Shown piece by piece: positions 12,481-24,225 of a DNA stretch of 64,000 nt (its first letter is position 1; each line of letters opens with the position of its first letter). The notes under the pieces are model-generated. The model was not told the DNA's origin. It searched no databases and worked only from the letters and a program-made list of their open reading frames with translations. Source of the DNA: Antedon mediterranea (lineage: Eukaryota > Echinodermata > Crinoidea > Comatulida > Antedonidae); assembly GCF_964355755.1 (NCBI RefSeq), contig NC_092675.1, forward strand, positions 4,128,312 to 4,192,311, in the 5' to 3' direction. A program made the translations under genes and the position numbers.

Positions 12481-13430
12481 TTTATCAAAATACTTTATAC
12501 TATAAAATAAGGTTATTTTCCATTAAAATAAAAAAGAAAGTTGGATAGATTCAGAATATTCGTATTCAAAATTTTCTATGTAATTGGTTTTCATTTTTCT
12601 GAAAAAGAGAATGTTTTTTATTTCAATTTTATTAGTAAAATTTGACACATAAACTGACAAGTGCATCTTTAACGGCCCCTGTGCTTTGAACGAGAAACAT
12701 AAAATGTTATGATGTATAGTGCAAGCAATAAAACAACGTTAGGTATGCTAAAGTACTGTTAGACCAGCAGCATGTAACATCCGTACAAGAAGGATCATAA
12801 AGAGGATGTAGTATCTTGCAAAAGCATCAGCTATACTAGCCTTTTTATACTTTTTGTAAAATAATTAATTTTCAATTAGTGCAACCATGCATACTGCAGG
12901 GCTCCCTGCATACTCTATCTCCTAAAACCTGTATACTCTATTATATCTCCTAAACCAATAAGGTCGATACTTGCTTATACAGTACTTACCATAATACTGT
13001 ATATTTTTGTCACATATTCAGGTCACAGATTGGTCAAAAATACAGTCTTGTCCATAGGAAAGGTAGTGGCTATAGTAACTTGACTAACTTCTACAAAGGA
13101 ATGCATAGCCTGGTGGGCTTTAACAACCAACCACCAGCATCTTGCACAATATTTTGTATTTAACTTTTATTATTTCTACAGGGTATTTCTCTCAAGGCCT
13201 ACTACATATTTCATGCCAAAATGTTTAGATTTAAATTTATGAAAGTCACAGATGTTTATAAAAGAGTCATGAATTTAGGTATTGAATTTTGTCCATCAAT
13301 GTATCTGAAGAAAATGAATTTTATATGAGGTTGTCGGCTTTAATCAGTCGCTTATTTGACTTGAATATCTTGCCAACTTGTGCCTCTTAGCATGTATTCT
13401 TCAATCTACATTGGATTCCTCTCTTTTATT

Positions 13431-13655
13431 GGGGACAATCCTATTCAGGGGACATCCCTATTCAGGGGACATCCCTATTCAAGGGACATCCCTATTCAAG
13501 GGACATCCCTATTCAGGGGACATCCCTATTCAGGGGACATCCCTATTCAGGGGACATCCCTATTCAAGGGACATCCCTATTCAAGGGACATCCCTATTCA
13601 AGGGACATCCCTATTCAGGGGACATCCCTATTCAAGGGACATCCCTATTCAAGGG
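13431..13655. repeat. Minisatellite, 18-bp unit
   Basis: About 12 head-to-tail copies of an 18-bp unit (GGGACATCCCTATTCARG, where R is A or G). Because 18 is divisible by 3, two overlapping + frames stay open and give GHPYS/GTSLF and DIPIQ repeats. Nothing else suggests coding: there is no conserved flank and the start codons lie in unique DNA. Confidence 0.9.
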
Positions 13656-14080
13656 GCTCTTTTCTATGAAAAGAAACAATATTTTTTAACCCTGCAACCC
13701 AACCCCTATTGAGTTGTTAACAGTATAATGGGTCCCGAAAGGGTCCACCTATATAATAGGGCTTCTATTGTTACAAGTTGAATTAATATTATAATTAATG
13801 GTACTGTATTTTGCTTTCCTTTCAAATGTAGTAAGTCTGCTTTATTTTCACAATTTATGATGCCTTTTATGACAATGTGTTGAAATTCCCACAGCTACCT
13901 ACACTGTACATGTGGGTAGACACTGTACAGGGTGATAATAAATTTAGCCATGTGTTAAAAAGATGCAAGTGTATGCTAACATTAATGATATTACCATTTT
14001 CATGCAAGTGAATATAAACTTGTTTAGCATAGTAACTCCTGTAATATGATTTAAACAGTACCTTATTTATTTAAACCATA

Positions 14081-14274
14081 TACAGTCAACTCTCCTACCG
14101 GACGCTCTGAAAACCGGAAACTCACTGAAACCAGACTTTTCTTGAGGTCTAAAAGGTCTTAAATTCATTTTTATCATTATTAGAAAAACATTCCAAATAC
14201 TGTACCAGACTTTCTAGAAAACCAGACATATTAGGCCAGCCCAATTGTGTCCAGTATTGAGAGAGTTCACTGTA
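14081..14274. mobile_element. pogo/Tigger-like MITE
   Basis: TA flanks both sides. The left end is CAGTCAACTCTCCTACCGGA and the reverse complement of the right end is CAGTGAACTCTCTCAATACTG. Ends of the form CAGT..AACCTCTC..TCCGGA are characteristic of the pogo/Tigger branch of Tc1/mariner. The 194-bp interior is non-coding and contains further CCAGAC/CCGGA blocks. Confidence 0.7.
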
Positions 14275-14364
14275 TCTTTCTTTTATCGTGGACTTAATTT
14301 TGACCGATCCTCAAAAGTCACTTCTCTGTTATTAATATTGACGCCTTTAAACACTTTGAATCAC

Positions 14365-14500
14365 AACATTTTTATTTTATTTATTTTATTTATTCAATTT
14401 CTGCCATAAATATAAGAAGACAAAACAATTATAAAAGGAGGCACGGAAAGACCAAACAGGTAGTAAACACCTATGCTAGTTGGTCAACCCAGAACAGAGA
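14365..14500 (-). mobile_element. Possible LINE 3' untranslated end
   Basis: On the minus strand a unique block ends in a repeated AAATAAATAAA-type tail, the pattern left by CR1/L2-like LINE insertions. No reverse-transcriptase codons are recognised, so the call is weak. Confidence 0.35.
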
Positions 14501-15980
14501 AAAATAAATAAATTACGTTCTACAATAAAAGCATCGATAAGAAAGCGACCAACTACACACATTTTCAATATCAAAATTAAAAAATGAGAAATCGGTATTA
14601 TTTCAAGTAAAAATTAGGCATACTGTATAAACAAACTACAAAATTGGTTTGAAGAATAATTTTGTGAGTTTAAAAAAATATTTTTATATAAAAAAAGTAT
14701 CTAAAGTTGGACAAAACCTATGAATAATAATTCATTGCACTTTTCTATTTATTATTGCTATACGTTAAAGTAACAAAATCTTCTATTTCGATACTTGATG
14801 TTCGCCCCATTCTAAACTAATAAAATTGTTAGCAAGAGCTCTAATTGCTTCTGGATATTATTGTTAAATCTTGCCTAATTGGTCTTTTGAGGACTGATAT
14901 CAACGATGGATATTGGCAACTGCTGTGTAAAGGGAATGAAAGCTGATCTATAAAGGAGGGAGCCTTATTAATAGTGTACGATATGAAACCCAGAATATTA
15001 AACACTAAATGTTAATTGTTCTACTTGTAATTTTAGTATTTTATTTAGTAACAAACTGTGCACAGTGGTGCTCATATATTTTTCTAGTCTCCCTGATGTA
15101 TATCAACTTGATTATATTTCTTTAAAAACTTTTATTTATACAATGTTTCTATTAAAGGCCTGTTTCTATAGAGCAATAGAATGGAACAGATTAATGGGTC
15201 CCTTCAGAAAACCACAAAAAACAAAGATCTTAAATACAGTTTAAAAAACCCCAATTGATTCCTGGTCTTTATCGTCAAACCCATTTTTTAGCTACAATGC
15301 AATCTAGAACTGTGAATTCCAATAAACGTTTGGAACTGTCCTTTATAATATTCAGACACAAGCCTATTCATCTTCCATGACTCACACTGCGAGTATATCG
15401 GAATGAATACAGTAGCTTTTAGATTGTTGTGATAGTATTATTATTATTATATTTAATGGCTTGGAAAATTAAATGCATTATTGTTCAAGTTCAATTTATA
15501 AGTTTAGTAATTTATTTCACAGCTGGCCCTGTGGAATATTGAGAGATTATTTCATATCTATTGTTCCTCTGGTTTGGAGGATGTTCCATTACCAGGTTGA
15601 ATAAAAATCCAAGGCCAGGCTAGTATATCTGACTGGAAAACTGAATGAAAACTGGGATAACTAAGGGTCTTTTTCTGCTGCAGAGCGCCGAAAAAAACCT
15701 GATTATTTCAAAAATGTAATTTTTATATTGACTGCATTTCTGCTCAATTATTGCTCCAAAATGACCGTTTAAATCAGTGGGTGGTTAGAATTACCCAAAA
15801 TGCAATTGGTCCTTATTTATAAGTTATAAAAAGGTGGATTTACTTGGCTCTTTAATCAATATCTTAAACAATTATAACCAGGAAATAGTGAAATTACAAA
15901 TTTTAATCAATCAATTTCACTCTTCCCTGATAAAAACATACCACATTGTTTCATGGAGAAAAGGTCGAGATTTCTCTATG

Positions 15981-16057
15981 ATTTGACGCAGGGCGGAGTT
16001 ATTACTAAAGTATAAACAGTACTTTACTCTTAGTAATACCTCCGCCCTGTATCAAAT
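15981..16057. repeat. 77-bp near-perfect hairpin
   Basis: The arms are ATTTGACGCAGGGCGGAG and, read from the other side, ATTTGATACAGGGCGGAG. Both continue into TATTACTAA, around a loop of about 20 bases. The arms pair over roughly 28 positions with few mismatches. It may be a minimal MITE or a deletion derivative of a larger inverted-repeat element. Confidence 0.75.
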
Positions 16058-18489
16058 TCCTCCTGTACCTCCTTGAGCAACTTGTGTACAAAATAATTCA
16101 CTCTGGCTCAAAATCGTTCAATACTAATCAACCAAACTACCAAGCTTAACTAAATAATGTTTTATTTTATTCAATCAAAACCAACAGTGATAATTACCAC
16201 CACTAACAGGTTTGAAACATAAAACAATACAACGTCACAAACAGTTAGTAATAATTATTTTTATAATTTAAAAACATTATTAATATTAGTGATAGAGATA
16301 TTGTACAGTATAGAGTGTGGTAAATAATATAAAAAGTTAAACAGAGGAGACATTTGCTAGTCTTATACTGTCTTTTCATATTTGTTTTTCTTTTTAATGT
16401 CGAATTTTAAATGAAATTGAAAAGTTTGAATGTGATTTACTGTACAACAATCCATCACCACTCAGTTCATGTCGTGTTCAAATCAAATCTTCATCTTCTG
16501 GAAAAACCTAATTCCTTCGGCATTTTATGCCACATTTAATGTAGCATTCAGTAAATAGAAGATTTTATATTATCCTTCCGTATCAAGGTTAGCGTCTTTA
16601 AATTTAATACTATTTTTATGAAGAATATTTCTTCTAGATTGTTTAATTTTTGGCTTTTCTCACAACATAAATCACAATTCTTAATAATTTTAATTGCCAA
16701 AGTACTGTATTAAATATTTAGTGCATCATTAGACAAAAAAATTTGCCAAATAAATTTGCCAAATTGTAATTGATAAGTTAGACCTTTGGTTACTTTTTTG
16801 TGTTACCCTGAATTCATTCTTTGTATTTTATATGTTGTGTTTTTGTGAATTTGAATAAAGAAAAAAAAAATGATAAAAGTTTAACATACTGTAATTACAG
16901 GAGTACGATACTACTGTAAATAGTACTCTTACGGTTCTTACAGATTATTCTATTGCAATTATTATGCAGTAACTATGTTTTTTTTTCTGAAATAAAAACA
17001 ATAACTTGTTTTTACTTTGTATGAAGCTGTCTACAATACACAATGTGTATAATTATCACCAAAAAAATGGTTTAGTAAATAATTGTATAAACATGAGGTT
17101 AAAGAGTTTAAACAAAATATAGTTACTGCAGTAACTGAAGTAGAACATATTTGCTATGGTCTCTTAAAACAATGAGACCTTGACAATAATATAGTTTATT
17201 GTGTCTTTAAATATACAAGCTCCTTTTAATGCCAGTCTTGTACAGAAAAAAAAAACATGACAGTAAGCGAACTAGTTTTAAAACACCAATGTACTCATTT
17301 ACTTTGTATGATGAACATTGTGTTGTAAATTCTTGCATGTATAACACACTATAGTTAACAACATCTCGTCGGCATTTTCTATGCCCCTGTGTAATTCTCT
17401 TGAGAGGATGATTCACCTAAGTATGTCACTGTATACACGTTCTTCTCGTTGACTCGCTTGTCAACAATTAATAGCGTCCATCAGCGGAGTGGAATTATGG
17501 GAAAATGGATTAAGGTGAGCAAAAGTAACAACTACAAATATTGACCGTTTTTCGTGAATCTATGAAAAGTCCAACTTTAGAGCTTTTATTTTAAGTATTA
17601 TAGAAGATCATTGTGAAAAAAATAGATCGGATAATAAATCTAAATCGTAATAACTGATAATATATCTTATTTATCTATATCTGTCTCTGAAATCCACAAC
17701 ATTTGAAATAAAATAGATTTGAATTGAAGAACAACATTAGTTTTCAATAAAAAAAAGTTATTAATTTTAGAACTCAAAATCTAATTCTTTAAATTTGAAT
17801 TAGTTAAATTAAAGACAGGAGAAAGAGAATTTGTTTTCTATTTTTAAAATTTTGTCAAGATAGTTATTAAAAAAAATAAAGAACTATGATTAATGAGAAT
17901 AAACAAACTGTACAAGCTATTTTAATATTATTAGAATGCAAAGCTAAAATACAGCACACATTTTACTTAATACGAAATGTTATTTATGAATCATATAACC
18001 TAGTTACTTTTACTAGTTGATGAATGTAAAAGTAAGTGATTTGTTTTTTCTTGTCTTATTTATTTATTTTAAATGTCTTTCCAGAATGAATGTGGTTGTC
18101 TTCATTTTGTATGTTTTAATAAATTTCCTCTGTAATTAATAATAATATCACAAAATAAATATTTATTTATTTTTGGTAATCAAATGAAAGTTCATAAGAA
18201 CTTTAAGCAGTGACCCAGAAAAATTATAGAACATTTTGGATCATCTGGTATTACATAATATTGAATGATCTAACATTTATCAATCTTTAAGTAAAAAACA
18301 GTAGCTTTTTTTTTATTAATCAAAGAAAAATATGCAAAACTATTTGCTCACAGTAGGTTATTTTACAAACTGAATTATTAATTGAAATTAATTAATTAAA
18401 ACAAAATCATTAGATTAAAACAAAGTAAAGATAATTTGATTACTAAGTAAGTTCAATAAATCTGTCTCTTGTCTATAGTATCAGTCTTA

Positions 18490-18520
18490 CCAGGGAAGAG
18501 TTAAATTAACTCTTCCCTGG
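18490..18520. repeat. 31-bp perfect palindrome
   Basis: CCAGGGAAGAGTTAA, one central A, then its exact complement. The same CAGGGAAGAGT arm occurs once more at 15916-15929 (minus strand), so the palindrome looks like two transposon ends joined head to head. Confidence 0.85.
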
Positions 18521-19219
18521 TCTTACTGATCCAGATATAAGCCCATCCTTAGATATTAAGCCCATACAAAGTTATTGTTTATACATTCAATTTAGATAAT
18601 CAGATTAAAAATATGATATAGAAATATAATATAATATATCTCATAGAAATGTTATAGTGAATAAGGTGTGTCTTATAAATAAATATGTTGTGGAACAAAG
18701 ATTGTCTGTATTAAGAATGTCTATGAATAAAAACTTATGTCCCTTGTGGAATAAAGGAGAAAAATGCATATCTTCAGACTATCTTAGCCTTTTCTTAATG
18801 GTCTTATACTGCTACACCATAATCAGCTGAGTATTCATTCTAAGCTGTTACTTTGTGATAGCTGTGGATTGATTTTGCATTGATTAGTAACAGAATATCA
18901 TGATTTAATGTAGCAAATTGAATGTTCTGTCAATAGGTGCATCTTAGTGGAATGATTGTCATGGAGATGGCATGTTTACAGATTGCTATACAAAATTTGA
19001 ACTGGGTTTGACTCCTCTATTGAATTTAATAATAATTAACCTATGATTTTTTGTTTTTAAGTAGAGTTTGGTTAAAGAGGGCCCTACGAGGTTTAGATGA
19101 GAATTTAAAATAGAAGGAAATACTAAAAGTATGAAATTGTAGAGGGAAGAAATTAAGATAAGATCAAAATGATATAAAGAAAGAAGAAAAATAAAAACTT
19201 AAAAAGTAGATTGAAATTT

Positions 19220-19535
19220 GTAAGGGCGTGTGGCGCATTGTGTTGGATGTTCGACTATTGATCGTGAGATCGAGGTTCAAATCCAACTCTCGCCACATTG
19301 CTTGTATCTTTAGGCAAGATACTTTACTTACGTTTGCCTCTCTCCACCCAGGTGTATAAATGGGAACCCGGTTTAGATCAAGACACAACTTTGCACTGAT
19401 TACTAGCTGCATTATGGGAGTATGTTTCCATACATGTTTGATCAACAAAAAAAATGACTTGGGTAATAATGTTTAGCGCTTAGAGGTTTCAAAACATTAG
19501 GCACTATACAAATTTAGAAAATTATTATTAAATTA
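19220..19535 (+). mobile_element. tRNA-derived SINE, copy 1
   Basis: The head carries polymerase III promoter-like blocks: box A-like GTGGCGCATTGTGTTGG and box B GGTTCAAATCC about 40 bases later. The body shared with the copy at 54820-55099 includes GGCAAGATACTTTACTTACG, TTGCACTGATTACTAGCTGC and CATACATGTTTGATCAA. The tail ends in AAATTATTATTA. It has no coding capacity. Confidence 0.85.
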
Positions 19536-20086
19536 TTTGCTCTATATAATTATGAGCTTATCATAGAAATGTGCTCTAAAATTGTTAGTGAGATAAAAAT
19601 CCTTGATTGGTCAATATTTGTAGTTAGACATTTCAAAGCATACTTAATTAAAAGCCACTATATTTCCACTAACTGCTCTTGTTGCAAAGCTACTAAAATT
19701 CATCTAATAATTTATTTTTTTTACATCATTTCTTAGAAATTCTATTGGTTTTGTTTTTAATAATACAATTCTGAAAACAAATTGTCAATCGTGTAGCTAT
19801 CATTTCGGATGCATCATCAATCAAATTTGTTTTAAGTAGAGAATTAATAAAAATCTTTTAATTTCGAATTACATATTTATGTCTACTAAGTTTATATGAG
19901 TTGTCAGTGTCACCCTCGTATATTACAGACTTTGGCATAGTATTTAGTTCATGTTATGAGCCTATAAAATGAGTCTATAAAATGTAAATTAAACATCATC
20001 TATAAAGCACAATGATATATTCGATGTCTATTGAGTGCAAGTATGTTGGTGCCAGTTGAATGATAAGATTGCATGGTATTCACTCC

Positions 20087-20459
20087 TATAGAGTTCTGCG
20101 GTGTGGACGTCACAACGATAGATGGCACTGTGTGGTTGCTAGCGCAACCAAAAATGCGTTCAACGCTACTATGTTAATAAACTATATATCTGTATTTCTA
20201 TAAAAAATTATGTATCTTAGCTTGATTTTTTTAAACTTAAACTGTAGTTGAGGAATAGTCAGATTTTAAAATTAAAAACAAATATTTAGTGATCTTTTGA
20301 AATTTTAGTTGGTGAAAATTATTAAGTTTTAAAATGACTACTTCAATAAGCCTATTCTAAACCATTGGTGACCTTGGAGTCACTTAGGCAGGGTGAACGT
20401 TTTATATCTACGGAACGGCGCCACCTACCGTCGTGACGTCAGTACCGCAGAACTCTATA
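20087..20459. mobile_element. TA-flanked inverted-repeat element, 373 bp
   Basis: Left end TATAGAGTTCTGCGG; right end CCGCAGAACTCTATA. The similarity continues inward (GACGTCACAACGATAGATGGC against GACGTCACGACGGTAGGTGGC) to give imperfect arms of about 38 bases. The interior has no coding frame. TATA or TA is the likely target duplication, which would suit Tc1/mariner; the superfamily is not proven. Confidence 0.75.
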
Positions 20460-20612
20460 ATATTCTCTTTCTGTGTTTCTCGGATACAGTAATCAATCTC
20501 AGACCATCCATTTTTTGCATCTCACCAAAAAGGTTAATCTTAATTTGAAGCATGTCCCTCCTCCTCCCCCCTTTAAATAGAGTGTTCTATGATATTTCTT
20601 GTTGTTGTTGCT

Positions 20613-20773
20613 AACGTTTTCCGTCTTCCGACATTACGCTTTCCACAATTTGTTTCCATTTTTTTCTGTTTATGGCAGGATGGTTTGTTATTGTGTTAGT
20701 GTCTACTAGTCCTTGTAAGTCTTTCTTTATTTGATTCATCCAGTTATTTCTTGGTCTTCCTACGGGTCGTTTT
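20613..20773 (-). mobile_element. LINE 3' end, 5'-truncated (copy 2)
   Basis: All 161 bases match 8928-9088 by direct reading, then similarity stops abruptly inside the GRP-motif codons. That is the expected 5' truncation of a LINE insertion. On the low-coordinate side the copies diverge into GTT/GTTG-rich sequence, which may be the remnant of the 3' tail. The identity indicates a recent insertion or a gene-conversion event. Confidence 0.85.
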
Positions 20774-22287
20774 TAAAATGATTAAAACCCTAGAAGTTTT
20801 TATTCATCAAATCATTTCAAAATGCTTGTCCCTTCAAAACTCTGAAACTTTAATCAATCTTCTCTTCCTACAAAGTTTAAAATTTCAATTTTATAGTCAA
20901 TAATGCAAAATATAGTATACCTTCTTTCATGGGTATTTATGATTTATGTAGTTATTTTTTTTATAGTGTCCATATTGCGGAAGTATAACGCAAATGATTT
21001 AAGAGGATGTAGTAGAAACTAAAGAAATAAACAGGTGTTTTAAATAATTTCTCTACTTTTGTCTTCCTAATGTTCTGTTCTGTTATCGATAGACTCACTG
21101 CAGCATTGTAATACATTGTCTTGATTAACTGATGAATTTCATAGTGTTACAAATCGGATAGCTTAGCTTTATAGCAAAATTATTAAGATTTAACTTAACG
21201 TCAGCCTATGTCTCTTTGTAGTCTTCCTATGCACTATTAGAAAATAATAAATGGACAACATAACAATTACTGGTAATCAAGAAGACTTAGTTTCATGTTA
21301 TTTTCTCCAGTGCTAATAATGTAAATAAAAGCCTAACCATATACAATTACTCGATGCAGACTACTTTGACTTTAAGATGGAGTGACTAATTTTAAAAGTC
21401 GTATAATTTTCAATTTCGAGATCTAGTTTCTGCGGCATATCAGCAATCCAAGGATTCTTGCTTGCTCTCGATAATCCGCAAAATGAGAATGATTACTTTG
21501 ACATTTAGAAAGTAGCTGCCCACATTATGTGGTCTGTGGTGACGTCTTGCCGCAGGAGTCCGCAGTTAATATCGCCAGTCTGATTTGTATCGGATATAAA
21601 TGAAATTATTTAAATGAGTTTTTAACAACAAATTTCCAGCCAATTTGGTTGATCTAGATCTGAAGTCTTTACATTCATTAGGGCATAATGTTGCCTTGGT
21701 GATCCTTTTGTAGTTAAGTGATGATATTTGAAGTATTATTGTACATCAACTCAACATTATGTGAAGATGTTCAGGTTATCGCAAACTGTGTTAATTGTAT
21801 CATAATGTATTAGAACTGGATTTTATATTTAAGAATTGCTGTTAAACTCTTTATATTTCAAGTTTTCTTTTTTTTTTACTTGTGTAGCCCGACGTTTGTT
21901 GGTTTTGCAGATTGAAAAATATAGTATAGGTGGGATCTGTGGTAGCTAAATAGTAGTAATTCATACAAACCTTCCTTGTTTCCTGACATTTCTTTTCCTT
22001 ATTTCTCTTTATACACTTTACAATATTGTTATGATTATGATGCATTCATATTTGTAACACAGTTTTATACTACCAACAATATTCTCAAGAATAGATCATT
22101 TACAGGCTGATGGTAGCAATAGAGAATCCATCTGCAATGTGTTTTAAGTTTATATATATAAAATATTGCTGATATGCCGCAGAATTTGTTTATATATATA
22201 AAAGTATCTCTTCGGAGATCCCGCCTTGTGAATAAAAATACTGAAAGATGAGGGCGTATCAATTTGATCTCTGGTGCGCGTGCGTAC

Positions 22288-22558
22288 AACTGAGGACTAG
22301 TGCTGTTCCGCCGTATCACGCCGAGAATGTTAAAGAGTCGCTATCCAATCGAGTTTGAACAATACCATGAAAGCCCCAGTGGTCTAATGGTTAGGACATC
22401 TGCATATCAAGCAGGCGGTCCAAGTTCGAGTCTCGGTTGGGGCGAATTTTTCTCATTCTCACAGATTTCCTCATCTTTATCGTTTAAAATTAATTAATTA
22501 AATTTCAGTATATCACCGGGTGGTTTAGAATTACTGTTCTTTGCCTGATTTGTTTATA
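22288..22558 (+). mobile_element. Dispersed repeat carrying a tRNA-like fold, copy 1
   Basis: The unit starts AACTGAGGACTAGT, contains a 71-nt tRNA-like sequence in the middle, and ends after CACCGGGTGGTTTAGAATT. The copy at 35786-36059 matches on both sides of the tRNA-like core, and a third truncated copy lies at 62600. Conservation outside the tRNA part shows that this is a repeat family, perhaps a SINE with an internal promoter. Confidence 0.75.
22373..22443 (+). tRNA. tRNA-like sequence, anticodon position ATC (probable SINE core or pseudogene)
   Basis: It folds as a cloverleaf: acceptor GCCCCAG/TTGGGGC, D arm GTCT/GGAC with loop AATGGTTA, anticodon stem TCTGC/GCAGG with loop ATATCAA, and T arm CCAAG/CTCGG around TTCGAGT. 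The anticodon would be ATC (Asp, GAU), which is not a normal eukaryotic Asp anticodon (GTC). Base 32 is A and one T-stem pair is mismatched. With its repetitive flanks, this argues against a working tRNA gene. Confidence 0.5.
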
Positions 22559-23989
22559 AAAGGTATAATGTATAGCCTATTGTACATCAAGTTTTAGGTA
22601 TGGGAGTAAACCTAGGAACCAACATGTAACCAACGCTATGATATTATAGATTAAGATTAAGTAGATTTTAATGCTATTTTATTAGGAAATATAATCATTA
22701 AAAAGATATATGCTGTAAACCAAGGTAACAACAAGCATTCCAAGGGAGCATACCTCCACCCACACATAGCATAAGCGGAATATTAACACACAAACGAAAC
22801 ACTTTGTGAAGTATAACACCCTATAGTTTTCCTAAATAAGTACCTGGACGTGTGGATTTTTCCACAGACAAACCAAAAACAAACAAAACATTTGGAAAGA
22901 CAATAATAGCAAAATAGCAAAATAGGAAAGAAAGTATAACCTGACGTACATAACAATGTATTTTTTGTGTCAATTTTCTTTAGACTGTAATAGTCTTCTC
23001 CAGCTTAAGTACATACTAATGCATACTTTTACTAGAATGCAAAAACATAATATAATTCTGCAGTCCAAATGAGAAATCTAAGACGGATTGAAAATCAAGG
23101 CTCAAGTGAGCAATCCAACAACTAAAGATAAATAATGCAAGGGATACAAATGTCATATCAAATCAATTGATGTTATTTGCCTGCTAACTGATGTTGACTA
23201 GATCAATCATATTTCATGAATTTGCTATGCTGATCTGATGCAAGGTGTAAATTATACGAGTCCAAAGGCATTTATATTACAGGCATTTAAAAAAGCAGTA
23301 CCGGCACTAGTACAAATACTTGATAAAGTAGTTTGGTATAAATGATGGCTAGGATGATAATTCAAGTTGTTAGAAGACCAGTTTGAATTATCATTTTTTA
23401 ATTTAGTCTTAATATAATCTATTCATGCCAATTAATATCCATCCACATTACTATTATCCGTGCCATCCCTATCTACTGTATCCTCGCCAAATAAATTCCA
23501 TTTCTTTAACTTTGCAAATTTATAATTTTTAAATATGCTCATATACTTTCGATTTATCTTTTTTTTTTTCCAAATAAAATATACTTAATTTTAGGCTTGA
23601 TGGGAACTCTTAGAATTAGCTTGTGTTACTCTGAAGAATCGGATGACAAAAATTCCATATTTTGTAATACCGGTAATAATAAGTATAAATAAATTGATTA
23701 TAATATATACATTTTGATTATACTAAGTAAAGTAACCTTTTAAACTAGACAGATTTAAATTATAACTAAATTGTAAATCAATCACTTAATATTTCTTAAT
23801 AGTTCCTGTGGTATAGACTCATTCATGATTTTGTTTAATTAAGTATTTTGTTCTTTAAACTTTTATAAATGAAGGTAATTGCAATAGAGTTTTACCTACT
23901 TACAGGGATGTATGATTCTGATCATATGATGGGCACAATTCTTTTAGCAACAATAGTTACATTAAAATGACCCTATTCTAATTAGCTTC

Positions 23990-24225
23990 CATTTCAATTG
24001 AGCATCCCATTCAAATGGGCATCCCATTCAAATAAGCATCCCATTTGAATGAGCATCCCATTCAAATGAGCATACCATTCATATGAGCATACCATTCAAA
24101 TGGGCGTCCCATTCATATGAGCATACCATTCATATGAGCGTACGATTCAAATGGGCGTCCCATTCAAATGAGCATACTTATCAAATGGGCGCTCCATTGC
24201 AATGAGATTCCCATTCCACTGATCA
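23990..24225. repeat. Degenerate minisatellite, ~17-bp unit
   Basis: Roughly 13 diverged copies of ATTCAAATGAGCATCCC, with variants in ATATG, GGGCG and TACC. The unit shares CATCCC-ATTCA with the 18-bp minisatellite at 13431. No frame is open through it. Confidence 0.85.

Noticed and set aside
13378-13712. Overlapping frames of about 100 codons with GHPYS/DIPIQ repeats
   Set aside because: Produced by an 18-bp minisatellite; two frames are open at once and no conserved flank supports a protein.
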